In this document: one piece after another, positions 1 to 5,132 of the stretch
How the letters are laid out: every line of letters starts with the position of its first letter
Numbering within the stretch: position 1 is the stretch's first letter
Origin: Porphyrobacter sp. UBA7686
Lineage (GTDB): Bacteria; Pseudomonadota; Alphaproteobacteria; Sphingomonadales; Sphingomonadaceae
Direction: 5' to 3'
NCBI GenBank assembly: GCA_002482865.1
Contig: DLGU01000023.1
Coordinates: 406 to 5,537 of the forward strand
DNA: 5,132 nt
Made by a program: the position numbers and the translations under genes
Notes under the pieces: generated by a model
What the model saw: only the letters and a program-made list of their open reading frames with translations
The model's database searches: none
What the model was told of the DNA's origin: nothing

Positions 1-164
1 ATCACCGTCCAGCCCATCGGGAAGACCACATCGGGCGGGTTCCAGTCGGGCTTGGCCAGCGCCTGATACCACGGGCCAAGATCGGTAACAGTCGCGCCAA
101 GGGCGGCGACACACAGCGCCGCGCCCGTCGCAACGGTCACGGGAATGATCATCATTCGGTTCAT
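1..164 (-). CDS. tspO: TspO/MBR family tryptophan-rich sensor protein, 5' part only
   Basis: Reading the minus strand from the ATG at 164–162 gives 54 whole codons before the window ends; the C-terminal two thirds of this roughly 150–160 residue family is missing. Residues 1–28 are a hydrophobic first membrane segment (start MNRMMIIPVTVATG). They are followed by GPWYQALAKPDWNPPDVVFP and GWT, which is the family pattern W-x-x-L-x-KP-x-W-x-PP-x-x-x-FP-x-x-WT. TspO is a membrane protein that binds porphyrins; in Rhodobacter sphaeroides it is known to modulate expression of photosynthesis genes controlled by PpsR/CrtJ, so its place beside bchP and ppsR makes sense. It lies 55 bases downstream of the bchP stop on the same strand and may be the last gene of that transcript or have its own promoter. 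The start is not certain: no clear Shine-Dalgarno sequence precedes 164, and Met4 and Met5 are alternatives. The family call is strong from the motif alone. Confidence 0.88.
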   Translation of the reverse strand, partial: MNRMMIIPVTVATGAALCVAALGATVTDLGPWYQALAKPDWNPPDVVFPMGWTV

Positions 165-219
165 TGAACAAGCTTAGAGTCGCACCCGCCAACCTGCAAC
201 GGAAAGCGCCGCGATACTG
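165..219. other. Short gap between bchP and tspO
   Basis: There are 55 bases between the bchP stop and the tspO start. I see no convincing hairpin followed by a T-run in the minus direction, so read-through from bchP into tspO is likely. I also see no convincing -35/-10 pair or PpsR-type TGT-N12-ACA box here. Confidence 0.4.
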
Positions 220-1413
220 TCAGGTCGCTGGACGCAGGCCCAGCAGGTGGGCGGTGTCTTTGAGGAAAATCTTGATGTGCGCCATCGGTTTGGCGCGCAC
301 CAGCTTCTTGTGCATGTAGGCCTGCCAGGTCAGTTCCTGCACATCCTTGTCATCGCACATGGTTACGAACCGCTCGCGGCGCTTGTCGGACGAATACCAG
401 AAATACTGCATCATCCCGAGCACCCAGAACACCTTGCCGTGCTCCTTCATGAAGGCCTTGCGCGCAGAGCGCAGGTGCTTGGCCTCGCCGGTCTTGAGGA
501 AGGCCGCAGCCGCTTCACCCACCAGACGCCCGCCGACCATCGCGTAATAGATGCCCTCACCCGACGCAGGCGCAACGACGCCCGCGGCATCACCAGCAAC
601 GATCACGTCAGCGCCGTTGTCCCAGCGCTTCAGCGGCTTCAAGGGGATCGGCGCGCCTTCGCGGCGCAGCGTCTCGCAGCGGTCCAGCCCCAGATCATCG
701 CGCATCGTGGCAATCGCGCCGCGCAGGCTGAAGCCCTTGTTGGCGCTGCCCACTCCGATGCTCGCCGTGTCGCCATGCGGGAAAACCCAAGCGTAGAAAT
801 CGGGCGAGAGGCGGCCCTGATAATAGACATCGCAGCGCGAGGCATCGAACTGGTCGGTGTTGCGCGGCGGGGACTTGATGATCTCGTGATAGGCGAAAAC
901 GCACGGGATGCGCTCGGCACCCGGCAGGCATTGCTTGGCCACGGCCGAGCGCGCACCATCCGCGCCGATCACCACGCGGGCGCGCACGCTTTCGATCGGG
1001 GCACCGCGGCTACGACGGAAGGTGACGATGGGATGGGCCTTGTCGTCACGCTCGATCTTCTCGAAGGTGGCGGTCAGGCGCTCGGCGCCCGAATGGCGCG
1101 CGCGCTCACGCAGGGCTTCGTCGAATTCCTCACGGTCGACCATGCCGACATAGCCGATCTCGCCCACCGGCATATCGACCGCACGTCCCGACGGCGCGAT
1201 CATCCGGGCCGAGCGCGCCTTGGCGACCAGCAGGCTTTGCGGAATGTCGAAATCGGCCAGCAGGCGCGGCGGAATCGCGCCGCCGCAGGGCTTGATCCGC
1301 CCGCCGCGCTCGATCAGCAGCACCGAATGGCCGGCAAGCGCGAGATCGGTCGCCGCAGTCGAGCCGGACGGACCGCCGCCGATGATGACCGCGTCATAGA
1401 TTGTCTGGTTCAT
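220..1413 (-). CDS. bchP: Geranylgeranyl (bacterio)chlorophyll reductase BchP
   Basis: This 397-residue protein is a flavin-dependent reductase of the BchP/ChlP family. It reduces three double bonds of the geranylgeranyl tail of bacteriochlorophyll (or of geranylgeranyl diphosphate) to give the phytyl tail, the last step of pigment synthesis, probably at the membrane with NADPH. The N-terminus has a Rossmann dinucleotide-binding motif, DAVIIGGGPSGS at residues 7–18, with the ribose-binding acidic residue E35 in LLIER. PCGGAI at 42–47 is the conserved family segment near the flavin. VVIGADGARSAV at 147–158 is the GD-type motif of FAD-dependent reductases, and VIVAGDAAGVVAP at 270–282 followed by GEGIYYAM at 285–292 is the second FAD-binding region. 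Length matches the family (about 390–400). The ATG overlaps the preceding gene's TGA (ATGA), and a strong GGAGGT ribosome binding site sits just upstream. It is the last gene of the bchG–transporter–bchP unit. Confidence 0.95.
   Translation of the reverse strand: MNQTIYDAVIIGGGPSGSTAATDLALAGHSVLLIERGGRIKPCGGAIPPRLLADFDIPQSLLVAKARSARMIAPSGRAVDMPVGEIGYVGMVDREEFDEALRERARHSGAERLTATFEKIERDDKAHPIVTFRRSRGAPIESVRARVVIGADGARSAVAKQCLPGAERIPCVFAYHEIIKSPPRNTDQFDASRCDVYYQGRLSPDFYAWVFPHGDTASIGVGSANKGFSLRGAIATMRDDLGLDRCETLRREGAPIPLKPLKRWDNGADVIVAGDAAGVVAPASGEGIYYAMVGGRLVGEAAAAFLKTGEAKHLRSARKAFMKEHGKVFWVLGMMQYFWYSSDKRRERFVTMCDDKDVQELTWQAYMHKKLVRAKPMAHIKIFLKDTAHLLGLRPAT
1410..1413 (-). other. ATGA start/stop overlap between the MFS transporter and bchP
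   Basis: On the minus strand the bchP ATG (1413–1411) and the transporter TGA (1412–1410) share bases, a typical arrangement for translational coupling by terminating ribosomes. Confidence 0.9.
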
Positions 1414-2768
1414 GCGAAGACCTCCCTCTTCTGCTTGATCATGGCGGCGCGCATTGCGGCCCCGCCCGTGGCCTTCACTGCCAATAGAGCAGCAAGCACG
1501 AAGGCTGCCGCTTCCACGGCAAAAACAACTTGAAACGCCGCGCCGTCATTCGCGAGCGTTCGGCGCGCGACATCGAGGCCTAGCGCGCCAATCAGCCCGC
1601 CCAGCCCGAAGGCGATCGCTTGGCTTGCGCCCCACACGCCCATGCGCACACCTTCGCGGGTCTTCTCGCCCGCGCCGGCCAGGCCCATCATCGATCCGAT
1701 TGCGGCAACCGCGAAGACGCCATTGCCGAAGCCCAGCACGAAGAGGTTGATCCCCAAAGGCCACGGCGGCCCGTTGACCGCCGCCAGCCCGAGCGCGCCC
1801 AGCCCCAGCCCAGAAGCCAGGCATCCGCCCACCACCCACGGACGCAGACCCTCGGCCCGCTTGCCCGAAAAGGCACTACCGCCAATCCCGGCAATGATCA
1901 TGCCGATCAGGATGCCGCCCTGGTGGAACTGCCCCACGGTCTTGGTCGATTCCCCCGGCGACAGGCCAAAGATCAGACCTGCGAAGGGTTCGAGGATCAG
2001 GTCTTGCATCGAGAACGCAATCATTGAGACGAAGATGAATATGGTAAAGCGCCGCGCCGCGGCTTCGTGCCAGATCTCGGCAAGCGCAGCGCGGAAATCG
2101 GGTGCGGGCGCGTCTTCGGCGCTATCCCGGAACTGGCCCGCTTGCCGCTCCAGCCGGAAGGTCGCCAGCACGGTCACGGCAATCGTCACGGCGGCCAGCC
2201 CGCCCGCCACTTCGAGCAGTCGTTCCGGCGAATAGGGCTTGAGCAATTCGCCCACTGTTATTGCCGAGGCGACAATGCCGCCCACCATCATGATCCACGT
2301 AACGGCGGCGGCGGCCGCCCGCCGTTCCGGCGCGACACCGGAAGCGAGCAGCGCCAGCGCCGAAGTCCCACCTGCACCCACCCCGACACCGATCAGTGCA
2401 TAGGCAAACACTGCCAGCGCGAAGGCGGCGGGGAAGGTGGTCGCCATCATCAGGGTCGCTTGCGTCGCCAGCAGCGCGCCAGCAGCCAGCACCACTAGCC
2501 CGCCAATAATCCACGGCACGCGGCTGCGTCCCTTGTCAGAACCGTGCCCCCACAGCGGTCGGCCCAGCTGCACCGCATAGTGCCAAGCGACAAGTCCGGC
2601 GGGGATTGCCGCTGCCAGTTGAAACTCGACAATCATCAGCCGGTTGAGCACCGCCGTGGTCAGCATAACCAGCGCGCCGATCGAAGCCTGCACGAGGCCA
2701 ATCCGCACGATCCCGAACCAGCCGAACCCGGGTTTGGTTGTCACTGGTGCGGGAAACGGGGCGTGCAT
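1410..2768 (-). CDS. BCD/PucC-family major facilitator transporter, between bchG and bchP
   Basis: This 452-residue polytopic membrane protein belongs to the PucC/LhaA (BCD) branch of the major facilitator superfamily, matching the ORF428-type gene found between bchG and bchP in Rhodobacter. About 12 membrane segments are visible: six before residue 203, a charged loop at about 204–240, and six after it. Family marks are NRLMIVEF (42–49), an MFS motif-A-like loop GHGSDKGRSR (74–83) after segment 2, and SMQDLILEPFAGLIFGLSPG (253–272) in segment 7 and the loop after it. Homologues are implicated in light-harvesting complex assembly and may move bacteriochlorophyll; the exact substrate is unresolved, so that role is inference from family and location. 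I chose ATG 2768 (MHAPFPAPV): it overlaps the bchG stop as TGATG and has GGAGG nine bases upstream. The open frame extends 26 codons further, to 2846, but that part lies inside bchG and has no transporter character. Confidence 0.9.
   Translation of the reverse strand: MHAPFPAPVTTKPGFGWFGIVRIGLVQASIGALVMLTTAVLNRLMIVEFQLAAAIPAGLVAWHYAVQLGRPLWGHGSDKGRSRVPWIIGGLVVLAAGALLATQATLMMATTFPAAFALAVFAYALIGVGVGAGGTSALALLASGVAPERRAAAAAVTWIMMVGGIVASAITVGELLKPYSPERLLEVAGGLAAVTIAVTVLATFRLERQAGQFRDSAEDAPAPDFRAALAEIWHEAAARRFTIFIFVSMIAFSMQDLILEPFAGLIFGLSPGESTKTVGQFHQGGILIGMIIAGIGGSAFSGKRAEGLRPWVVGGCLASGLGLGALGLAAVNGPPWPLGINLFVLGFGNGVFAVAAIGSMMGLAGAGEKTREGVRMGVWGASQAIAFGLGGLIGALGLDVARRTLANDGAAFQVVFAVEAAAFVLAALLAVKATGGAAMRAAMIKQKREVFA
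1420..1427 (-). promoter_or_regulatory. Ribosome binding site of bchP
   Basis: Minus strand reads AGGGAGGT, six bases before the ATG at 1413. It lies within the last codons of the transporter gene and supports this start for bchP. Confidence 0.85.
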
Positions 2769-2770
2769 CA
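2768..2770 (-). other. TGATG stop/start junction of bchG and the MFS transporter
   Basis: The bchG TGA (2770–2768) and the transporter ATG (2768–2766) share one base, consistent with coupled translation and fixing both gene ends. Confidence 0.88.
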
Positions 2771-3706
2771 GATATAGCCTCCGAGGCCTAGCGCCGCTGC
2801 CAGCATCCCCAGCACATAGAGCGTCACGCCCACGCCGTTGTACCACGGCGCATATTTCGCCGGATCACGGATCAACTTGGGCATCGCGGCGATCTGCGCG
2901 GCAAGCACGCCGGTCACGATCAGCGCGGACAGGTTGTAACTCCACATGGCCAGAAGCGCGATCACCACGATCTGCGCGGCGGCCATGGTGACGCAGGCCA
3001 GCTTTGCCGCAGGGCCGACGCCCATCACCACGGGAAGCGAGGTCAGGCCCGTCTGCCGGTCACCCTCGACCGCCTTGAAGTCATTGAGCACCATGATCCC
3101 GTGCGCGCCAATCGAATAGAGCACGAGAACGCTGATGACATGGGCCGAGGGCATCGCGCCGAGCATGACGGCAGCGCCGGTGAACCAGCTCAGCCCTTCA
3201 TAGGTCAGCCCGCACACCAGCGGGCCAAGCCAGCCATTGGCCTTGAAGCGCAGCGGCGGTGCGGAATAGGCCCAGGCAAAGGCGAGACCCACCAGCCCGG
3301 CAATGAACACCAAAGGCCCCAGCAGCCAGCCGATGCCGGCCGAAATCAGCGTCGCGATGATCGCAATGTACAGGCCCCAGCGTCCCGGAATGCGTCCCGA
3401 GGGGATCGGGCGGTGCGGTTCGTTGATGGCGTCGACGTGGCGGTCGAACCAGTCGTTGACCGCTTGGCTCGTGCCGCACACGAGCGGTCCTGCCAGCAAC
3501 ACGCCGCCAGCCACGAACCACCAGCGGCCCTCCAGCCCGGCACCGGAAGACACCGCGCCGCACATGAAAGCCCACATCGGCGGGAACCAGGTGATGGGTT
3601 TGAGCAGTTCGAGCACATCGCGCGGCCGAGGCGCCGATCGCGGGCGCAAGCCTGAACCTGACGCCGGGTTGGGCACTGTGCGAGTCGAAGGTACCGAGTG
3701 CTCCAT
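2768..3706 (-). CDS. bchG: Bacteriochlorophyll synthase BchG (UbiA-type prenyltransferase)
   Basis: This 312-residue integral membrane protein esterifies bacteriochlorophyllide with geranylgeranyl (or phytyl) diphosphate to form bacteriochlorophyll. The first Asp-rich prenyl-diphosphate/Mg motif is NDWFDRHVDAINEP at 84–97, continuing into HRPIPSGR at 98–105, the pattern of chlorophyll synthases. The second is NDFKAVEGDR at 208–217. YSAPPLRFK at 147–155 is the UbiA loop motif, and LKPITWFPPMWAFMCG at 35–50 starts the core. Some eight to nine hydrophobic segments follow. Length agrees with BchG (about 300). The first 30 residues are Pro/Ser/Arg-rich and poorly conserved in character. An in-frame TAG stop lies nine bases upstream of this ATG, so it is the earliest possible ATG; no Shine-Dalgarno sequence precedes it, which is odd beside the strong sites of the next two genes. 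It is the first gene of a coupled trio and lies downstream of two PpsR-type inverted repeats. Confidence 0.96.
   Translation of the reverse strand: MEHSVPSTRTVPNPASGSGLRPRSAPRPRDVLELLKPITWFPPMWAFMCGAVSSGAGLEGRWWFVAGGVLLAGPLVCGTSQAVNDWFDRHVDAINEPHRPIPSGRIPGRWGLYIAIIATLISAGIGWLLGPLVFIAGLVGLAFAWAYSAPPLRFKANGWLGPLVCGLTYEGLSWFTGAAVMLGAMPSAHVISVLVLYSIGAHGIMVLNDFKAVEGDRQTGLTSLPVVMGVGPAAKLACVTMAAAQIVVIALLAMWSYNLSALIVTGVLAAQIAAMPKLIRDPAKYAPWYNGVGVTLYVLGMLAAALGLGGYI
2778..2782 (-). promoter_or_regulatory. Ribosome binding site of the MFS transporter
   Basis: Minus strand GGAGG lies nine bases before the ATG at 2768, inside the last bchG codons. It decides the start at 2768 over the longer frame beginning at 2846. 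Confidence 0.8.
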
Positions 3707-3712
3707 AATCGA

Positions 3713-3741
3713 AGGCTATGCCTGACAGCCATAGGCGTCAA
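3713..3741 (-). promoter_or_regulatory. Candidate bchG promoter with start at or near the ATG
   Basis: Minus strand TTGACG (3741–3736), a 17-base spacer, then TAGCCT (3718–3713). The -35 is good, the -10 poor (three of six). If used, transcription would begin about at the bchG ATG, giving a leaderless message, which would fit the missing ribosome binding site. The -35 lies inside the PpsR-type box. An alternative is TATAAG at 3759–3754, which has a better -10 but no good -35 and would give a leader of about 40 bases. Confidence 0.3.
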
Positions 3742-3753
3742 ATTATTTTGACA
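3736..3753. promoter_or_regulatory. PpsR/CrtJ-type operator upstream of bchG (TGT-N12-ACA, one mismatch)
   Basis: The 18 bases contain a perfect inverted repeat, GTCAAA-TTAT-TTTGAC (3737–3752). Taken with its flanking bases the site is CGT-N12-ACA, one base from the known PpsR/CrtJ consensus TGT-N12-ACA. It lies 30–47 bases upstream of the bchG ATG, a position where a bound repressor would block RNA polymerase. The minus-strand arm also contains TTGACG, a possible -35. Because ppsR itself is the next gene, PpsR is the natural candidate binder; binding is inferred, not shown. Confidence 0.7.
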
Positions 3754-3764
3754 CTTATATCCCG

Positions 3765-3819
3765 CGATGATCCAATTTTTTCGTTCATTTTGATGAATAC
3801 GTCCAGCCGATGTCCAATT
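3765..3819. repeat. Imperfect direct repeat CGATG(A)TCCAATT, two copies
   Basis: CGATGATCCAATT at 3765–3777 and CGATGTCCAATT at 3808–3819 differ by one inserted base and start 43 bases apart, about four helical turns. The second copy runs into CCAATTGG (3814–3821), an eight-base perfect palindrome. Function unknown; a protein binding site or a small duplication is possible. Confidence 0.4.
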
Positions 3820-3837
3820 GGGACGTGTCAGACGGTG

Positions 3838-3854
3838 TGTCAGGTTGGATGACA
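3838..3854. promoter_or_regulatory. Second inverted repeat TGTCA-N7-TGACA, possible distal PpsR site
   Basis: The arms are perfect five-base complements with a seven-base spacer, giving TGT-N11-ACA, one base shorter than the usual PpsR/CrtJ spacing. An extra TGTCAG lies twelve bases before its left arm, at 3826–3831, in direct orientation. Its centre is about 101 bases from the centre of the box at 3736–3753, close to a whole number of helical turns, so cooperative binding by looping is possible. The non-standard spacing keeps confidence moderate. Confidence 0.5.
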
Positions 3855-3932
3855 TGGACGATTTTGGCAGCTCGCACGGCCCTACCCCAGCCCCGGCTTG
3901 AGCTGGTCCAGAGTCACGTCGACATGGCGATT
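3851..3932. repeat. Imperfect direct repeat GACATGG(A)CGATT, two copies
   Basis: GACATGGACGATT at 3851–3863 and GACATGGCGATT at 3921–3932 match with a single base indel, 70 bases apart in the gap. The first copy overlaps the end of the TGTCA-N7-TGACA repeat. No function can be assigned. Confidence 0.35.
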
Positions 3933-3934
3933 GT

Positions 3935-3965
3935 GCTGGGCATAGTGGCTATGCGTTAAGCCAGC
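3935..3965 (-). terminator. Stem-loop just after ppsR, possible terminator or RNA processing element
   Basis: On the minus strand, starting 11 bases after the ppsR stop, GCTGG is followed by GCATAG-CCA-CTATGC and then CCAGC. The inner stem is a perfect six-pair hairpin with a three-base loop (3940–3954). The outer five pairs close it, with a six-base bulge on the 5' side. There is no T-run after it, so it is not a standard intrinsic terminator; it could end or stabilise the ppsR transcript while allowing some read-through into bchG. Confidence 0.4.
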
Positions 3966-3976
3966 CGGGCCTGCCG

Positions 3977-5132
3977 TTACTCGCCGTCGCCCGTCAGGTT
4001 GCCGAGCCCATAGCGGTGAAGCTTGGAATAGAGGCTCTGGCGCGAAAGGCCGAGAATTTCCGCTGCCGATGCGCGATTGTCCGAGGTGTAGGACAGCGCC
4101 GCCTCGATGCACAATCTTTCAATAAGATCAGTGCTTTCGCGCACAATATCCTTCAACGACATCCGCCCGACCAGCTCGGTCAACTGCTCGACGGAGCGCG
4201 GCATATCCTGCGCGCCGGGCGGCAGATCGCGCAAACGACGTCCGACCGGGCGGATCACGAAGGCATAATAGCCATCCTCGCCCGAGGTACGAACCGCCGA
4301 CAATTCAACCGCTTCGCCTTCAATATCATGGCCAACCCGCAGGATGGTCGCGACGTTGCGCGCGGCGCCATGCTGGTCGATCTGGCCTTCGATCAGATCG
4401 AGGTCGATCCCGGGCCGACCGATCGATTCCGACAAGTGCCGCCCGCGCAGTTGATCGACGCTAGCAGCTTGCAAAAGCTCGACAAATGCGGCGTTGGCGG
4501 TGACGATTTCAAGATTGCTGTCAGCCACAACAAAGGCATCGGGCATCTGGTCGACCAGCGCCAGGACCGGCGAGGATTCCAGTGGCGGACGATCGCTGGC
4601 CGGGACCAACCGCACCAGCAGAAACTGGCCGCGATCCTGGGTGAACCCATTGACCGTTGCCATCACTTCGCGCGCCCCACGGGCGATGCGGATCCGGGCC
4701 GGGCTGACCGTGTCCGAAACCAGCGCCGCGCCGACCAGTGATTGGACCGCATCATACGAGTTTTTATCGATGAAAGTCAGCAGCTTCTTGCCGGGCAAAC
4801 CGCCGATGCGCGCGCCGACGAGCATATGTGCCGCCGGATTCGCCTCGCGAATACGCAGCGTGCCGGCCTCGACAATCATCACCGGCTCGGTCGATCGTTC
4901 GAACAGCATCCGGTAGCGCGATTCCAGCTGGCGCATCCTGAGGTAATCACGTTCGAGCGATTGCTGGACCTGAAGCAACCGTTGTTGCAACTTGCCCGCT
5001 TCACGCAGATCGCGGCCAAAGGCGATGCGGTGCTCGCCGCCATTCACGCTGAGCACAGCATAGCGGATTGGCACATCACCATCGCGCGACGGGTGATTGA
5101 CCTGCCGCCAGTGCTGCACTTCGCCGCGTCGG
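3977..5132 (-). CDS. ppsR: PpsR/CrtJ redox-responsive repressor of photosynthesis genes, N-terminus outside the window
   Basis: The frame is open from the window edge to the TAA at 3979–3977, giving 384 visible residues; the family is about 465–470, so about 80–90 N-terminal residues are missing. The GTG at 5119 is internal, not the start. Counting from that GTG codon: the end of the N-terminal PAS domain (about 1–36, with PIRYAVLSV); a Gln-rich coiled-coil linker (LQQRLLQVQQSLERDYLRM, 44–62) that in PpsR serves oligomerisation; a PAS domain (about 68–172, MLFERSTEPVMIVEAG); a second PAS domain (about 183–292, LVDQMPDAFVVADSNLEIV); and a C-terminal Fis-type helix-turn-helix (about 330–372) with NRASAAEILGLSRQSLYSKL. 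PpsR binds TGT-N12-ACA and represses bch, crt and puc genes under oxygen. C337, at the start of the DNA-binding domain, matches the redox cysteine of CrtJ (C420) by context and is the only cysteine visible. Confidence 0.95.
   Translation of the reverse strand, partial: RRGEVQHWRQVNHPSRDGDVPIRYAVLSVNGGEHRIAFGRDLREAGKLQQRLLQVQQSLERDYLRMRQLESRYRMLFERSTEPVMIVEAGTLRIREANPAAHMLVGARIGGLPGKKLLTFIDKNSYDAVQSLVGAALVSDTVSPARIRIARGAREVMATVNGFTQDRGQFLLVRLVPASDRPPLESSPVLALVDQMPDAFVVADSNLEIVTANAAFVELLQAASVDQLRGRHLSESIGRPGIDLDLIEGQIDQHGAARNVATILRVGHDIEGEAVELSAVRTSGEDGYYAFVIRPVGRRLRDLPPGAQDMPRSVEQLTELVGRMSLKDIVRESTDLIERLCIEAALSYTSDNRASAAEILGLSRQSLYSKLHRYGLGNLTGDGE

Larger units (their letters stand above)
3707..3976 (-). 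promoter_or_regulatory. Regulatory gap between ppsR and bchG
   Basis: These 270 bases hold no gene I can support. Roughly 3739–3800 is clearly richer in A/T than the surrounding GC-rich coding DNA and is the best place for the bchG promoter. The gap contains five exact TGTCA/TGACA words (3723–3727, 3749–3753, 3826–3830, 3838–3842, 3850–3854), two inverted repeats resembling PpsR/CrtJ boxes, two imperfect direct repeats and a stem-loop next to the ppsR stop. Candidate -10 elements on the minus strand are TATAAG at 3759–3754 and the weaker TAGCCT at 3718–3713; neither has a perfect partner. Confidence 0.65.

Noticed and set aside
247..1533. Long plus-strand open frame of 428 codons opposite bchP
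   Set aside because: It lies antisense to a gene with clear BchP motifs, has no family resemblance, and its composition (rich in Arg, Ala, His, Asp) is what the complement of high-GC coding DNA gives.
2769..2846. 26-residue N-terminal extension of the MFS transporter starting at 2846
   Set aside because: This part lies within bchG, has no membrane or family character, and the ATG at 2768 has both a GGAGG site and the stop/start overlap expected of a coupled gene.
3748..3753. Plus-strand TTGACA as a -35 element
   Set aside because: No rightward gene follows it, and no -10 element lies at the right distance; it is better explained as an arm of the PpsR-type inverted repeat.
3346..3855. Minus-strand open frame of 169 codons starting in the gap and running into bchG
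   Set aside because: It overlaps bchG in another frame; its bchG-overlapping part is rich in Arg, Ser and Cys, like a frame-shifted translation, and it shows no recognisable domain.
3882..4112. Minus-strand frame of 76 codons across the ppsR end and the gap
   Set aside because: It is out of frame with the well-supported ppsR helix-turn-helix region and has no motif or ribosome binding site I can see.
4016..4741. Plus-strand frame of 241 codons opposite ppsR
   Set aside because: It is antisense to the PAS and helix-turn-helix coding region and shows no domain; it is a composition effect.
5117..5119. GTG as the start of ppsR
   Set aside because: The frame stays open to the window edge, and the preceding and following residues belong to the first PAS domain of the family, so the true start lies outside.
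1..5132. Mobile element, CRISPR array, tRNA/rRNA or undescribed multi-gene system
   Set aside because: No transposase, regularly spaced repeats, RNA gene or unfamiliar gene set is present; all five genes belong to known photosynthesis-related families.

Overview
The window is a piece of a photosynthesis gene cluster from an anoxygenic phototrophic proteobacterium. It has high GC and dense, same-strand genes. Gene content (bacteriochlorophyll genes, a PucC-type transporter, a PpsR/CrtJ regulator and TspO) and codon use fit an alphaproteobacterium. The order tspO–bchP–MFS–bchG–ppsR resembles aerobic anoxygenic phototrophs of the Sphingomonadales/Erythrobacter kind; that placement is inference from memory of cluster layouts, not a computed result.

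All five genes are on the minus strand, so transcription runs from high to low coordinates. From the right edge: 3977–5132 is ppsR, missing its N-terminal part, encoding the PAS/PAS/Fis-type redox repressor of photosynthesis genes. 3707–3976 is a 270-base regulatory gap with a stem-loop near the ppsR stop, an AT-rich core, and a cluster of TGTCA/TGACA words that form one near-consensus TGT-N12-ACA box and one TGTCA-N7-TGACA inverted repeat. 2768–3706 is bchG (bacteriochlorophyll synthase), 1410–2768 a BCD/PucC-family MFS transporter, and 220–1413 bchP (geranylgeranyl reductase). After a 55-base gap, the 5' end of tspO (164 down to 1) runs off the left edge.

The three middle genes form a tight, translationally coupled unit: TGATG between bchG and the transporter, ATGA between the transporter and bchP. 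BchG attaches the C20 isoprenoid tail to bacteriochlorophyllide, BchP reduces geranylgeranyl to phytyl, and the PucC-like membrane protein is probably involved in delivering pigment to, or assembling, light-harvesting complexes. PpsR, encoded just upstream, is the likely repressor of this unit through the boxes in the gap, and TspO is a membrane tetrapyrrole-binding protein known in Rhodobacter to modulate PpsR/CrtJ-controlled expression. The window therefore holds late pigment synthesis and its control.

I found no mobile element, CRISPR array, tRNA or rRNA, and no convincing new system. The points most worth a second look are the architecture of the bchG upstream region and the single-cysteine PpsR.
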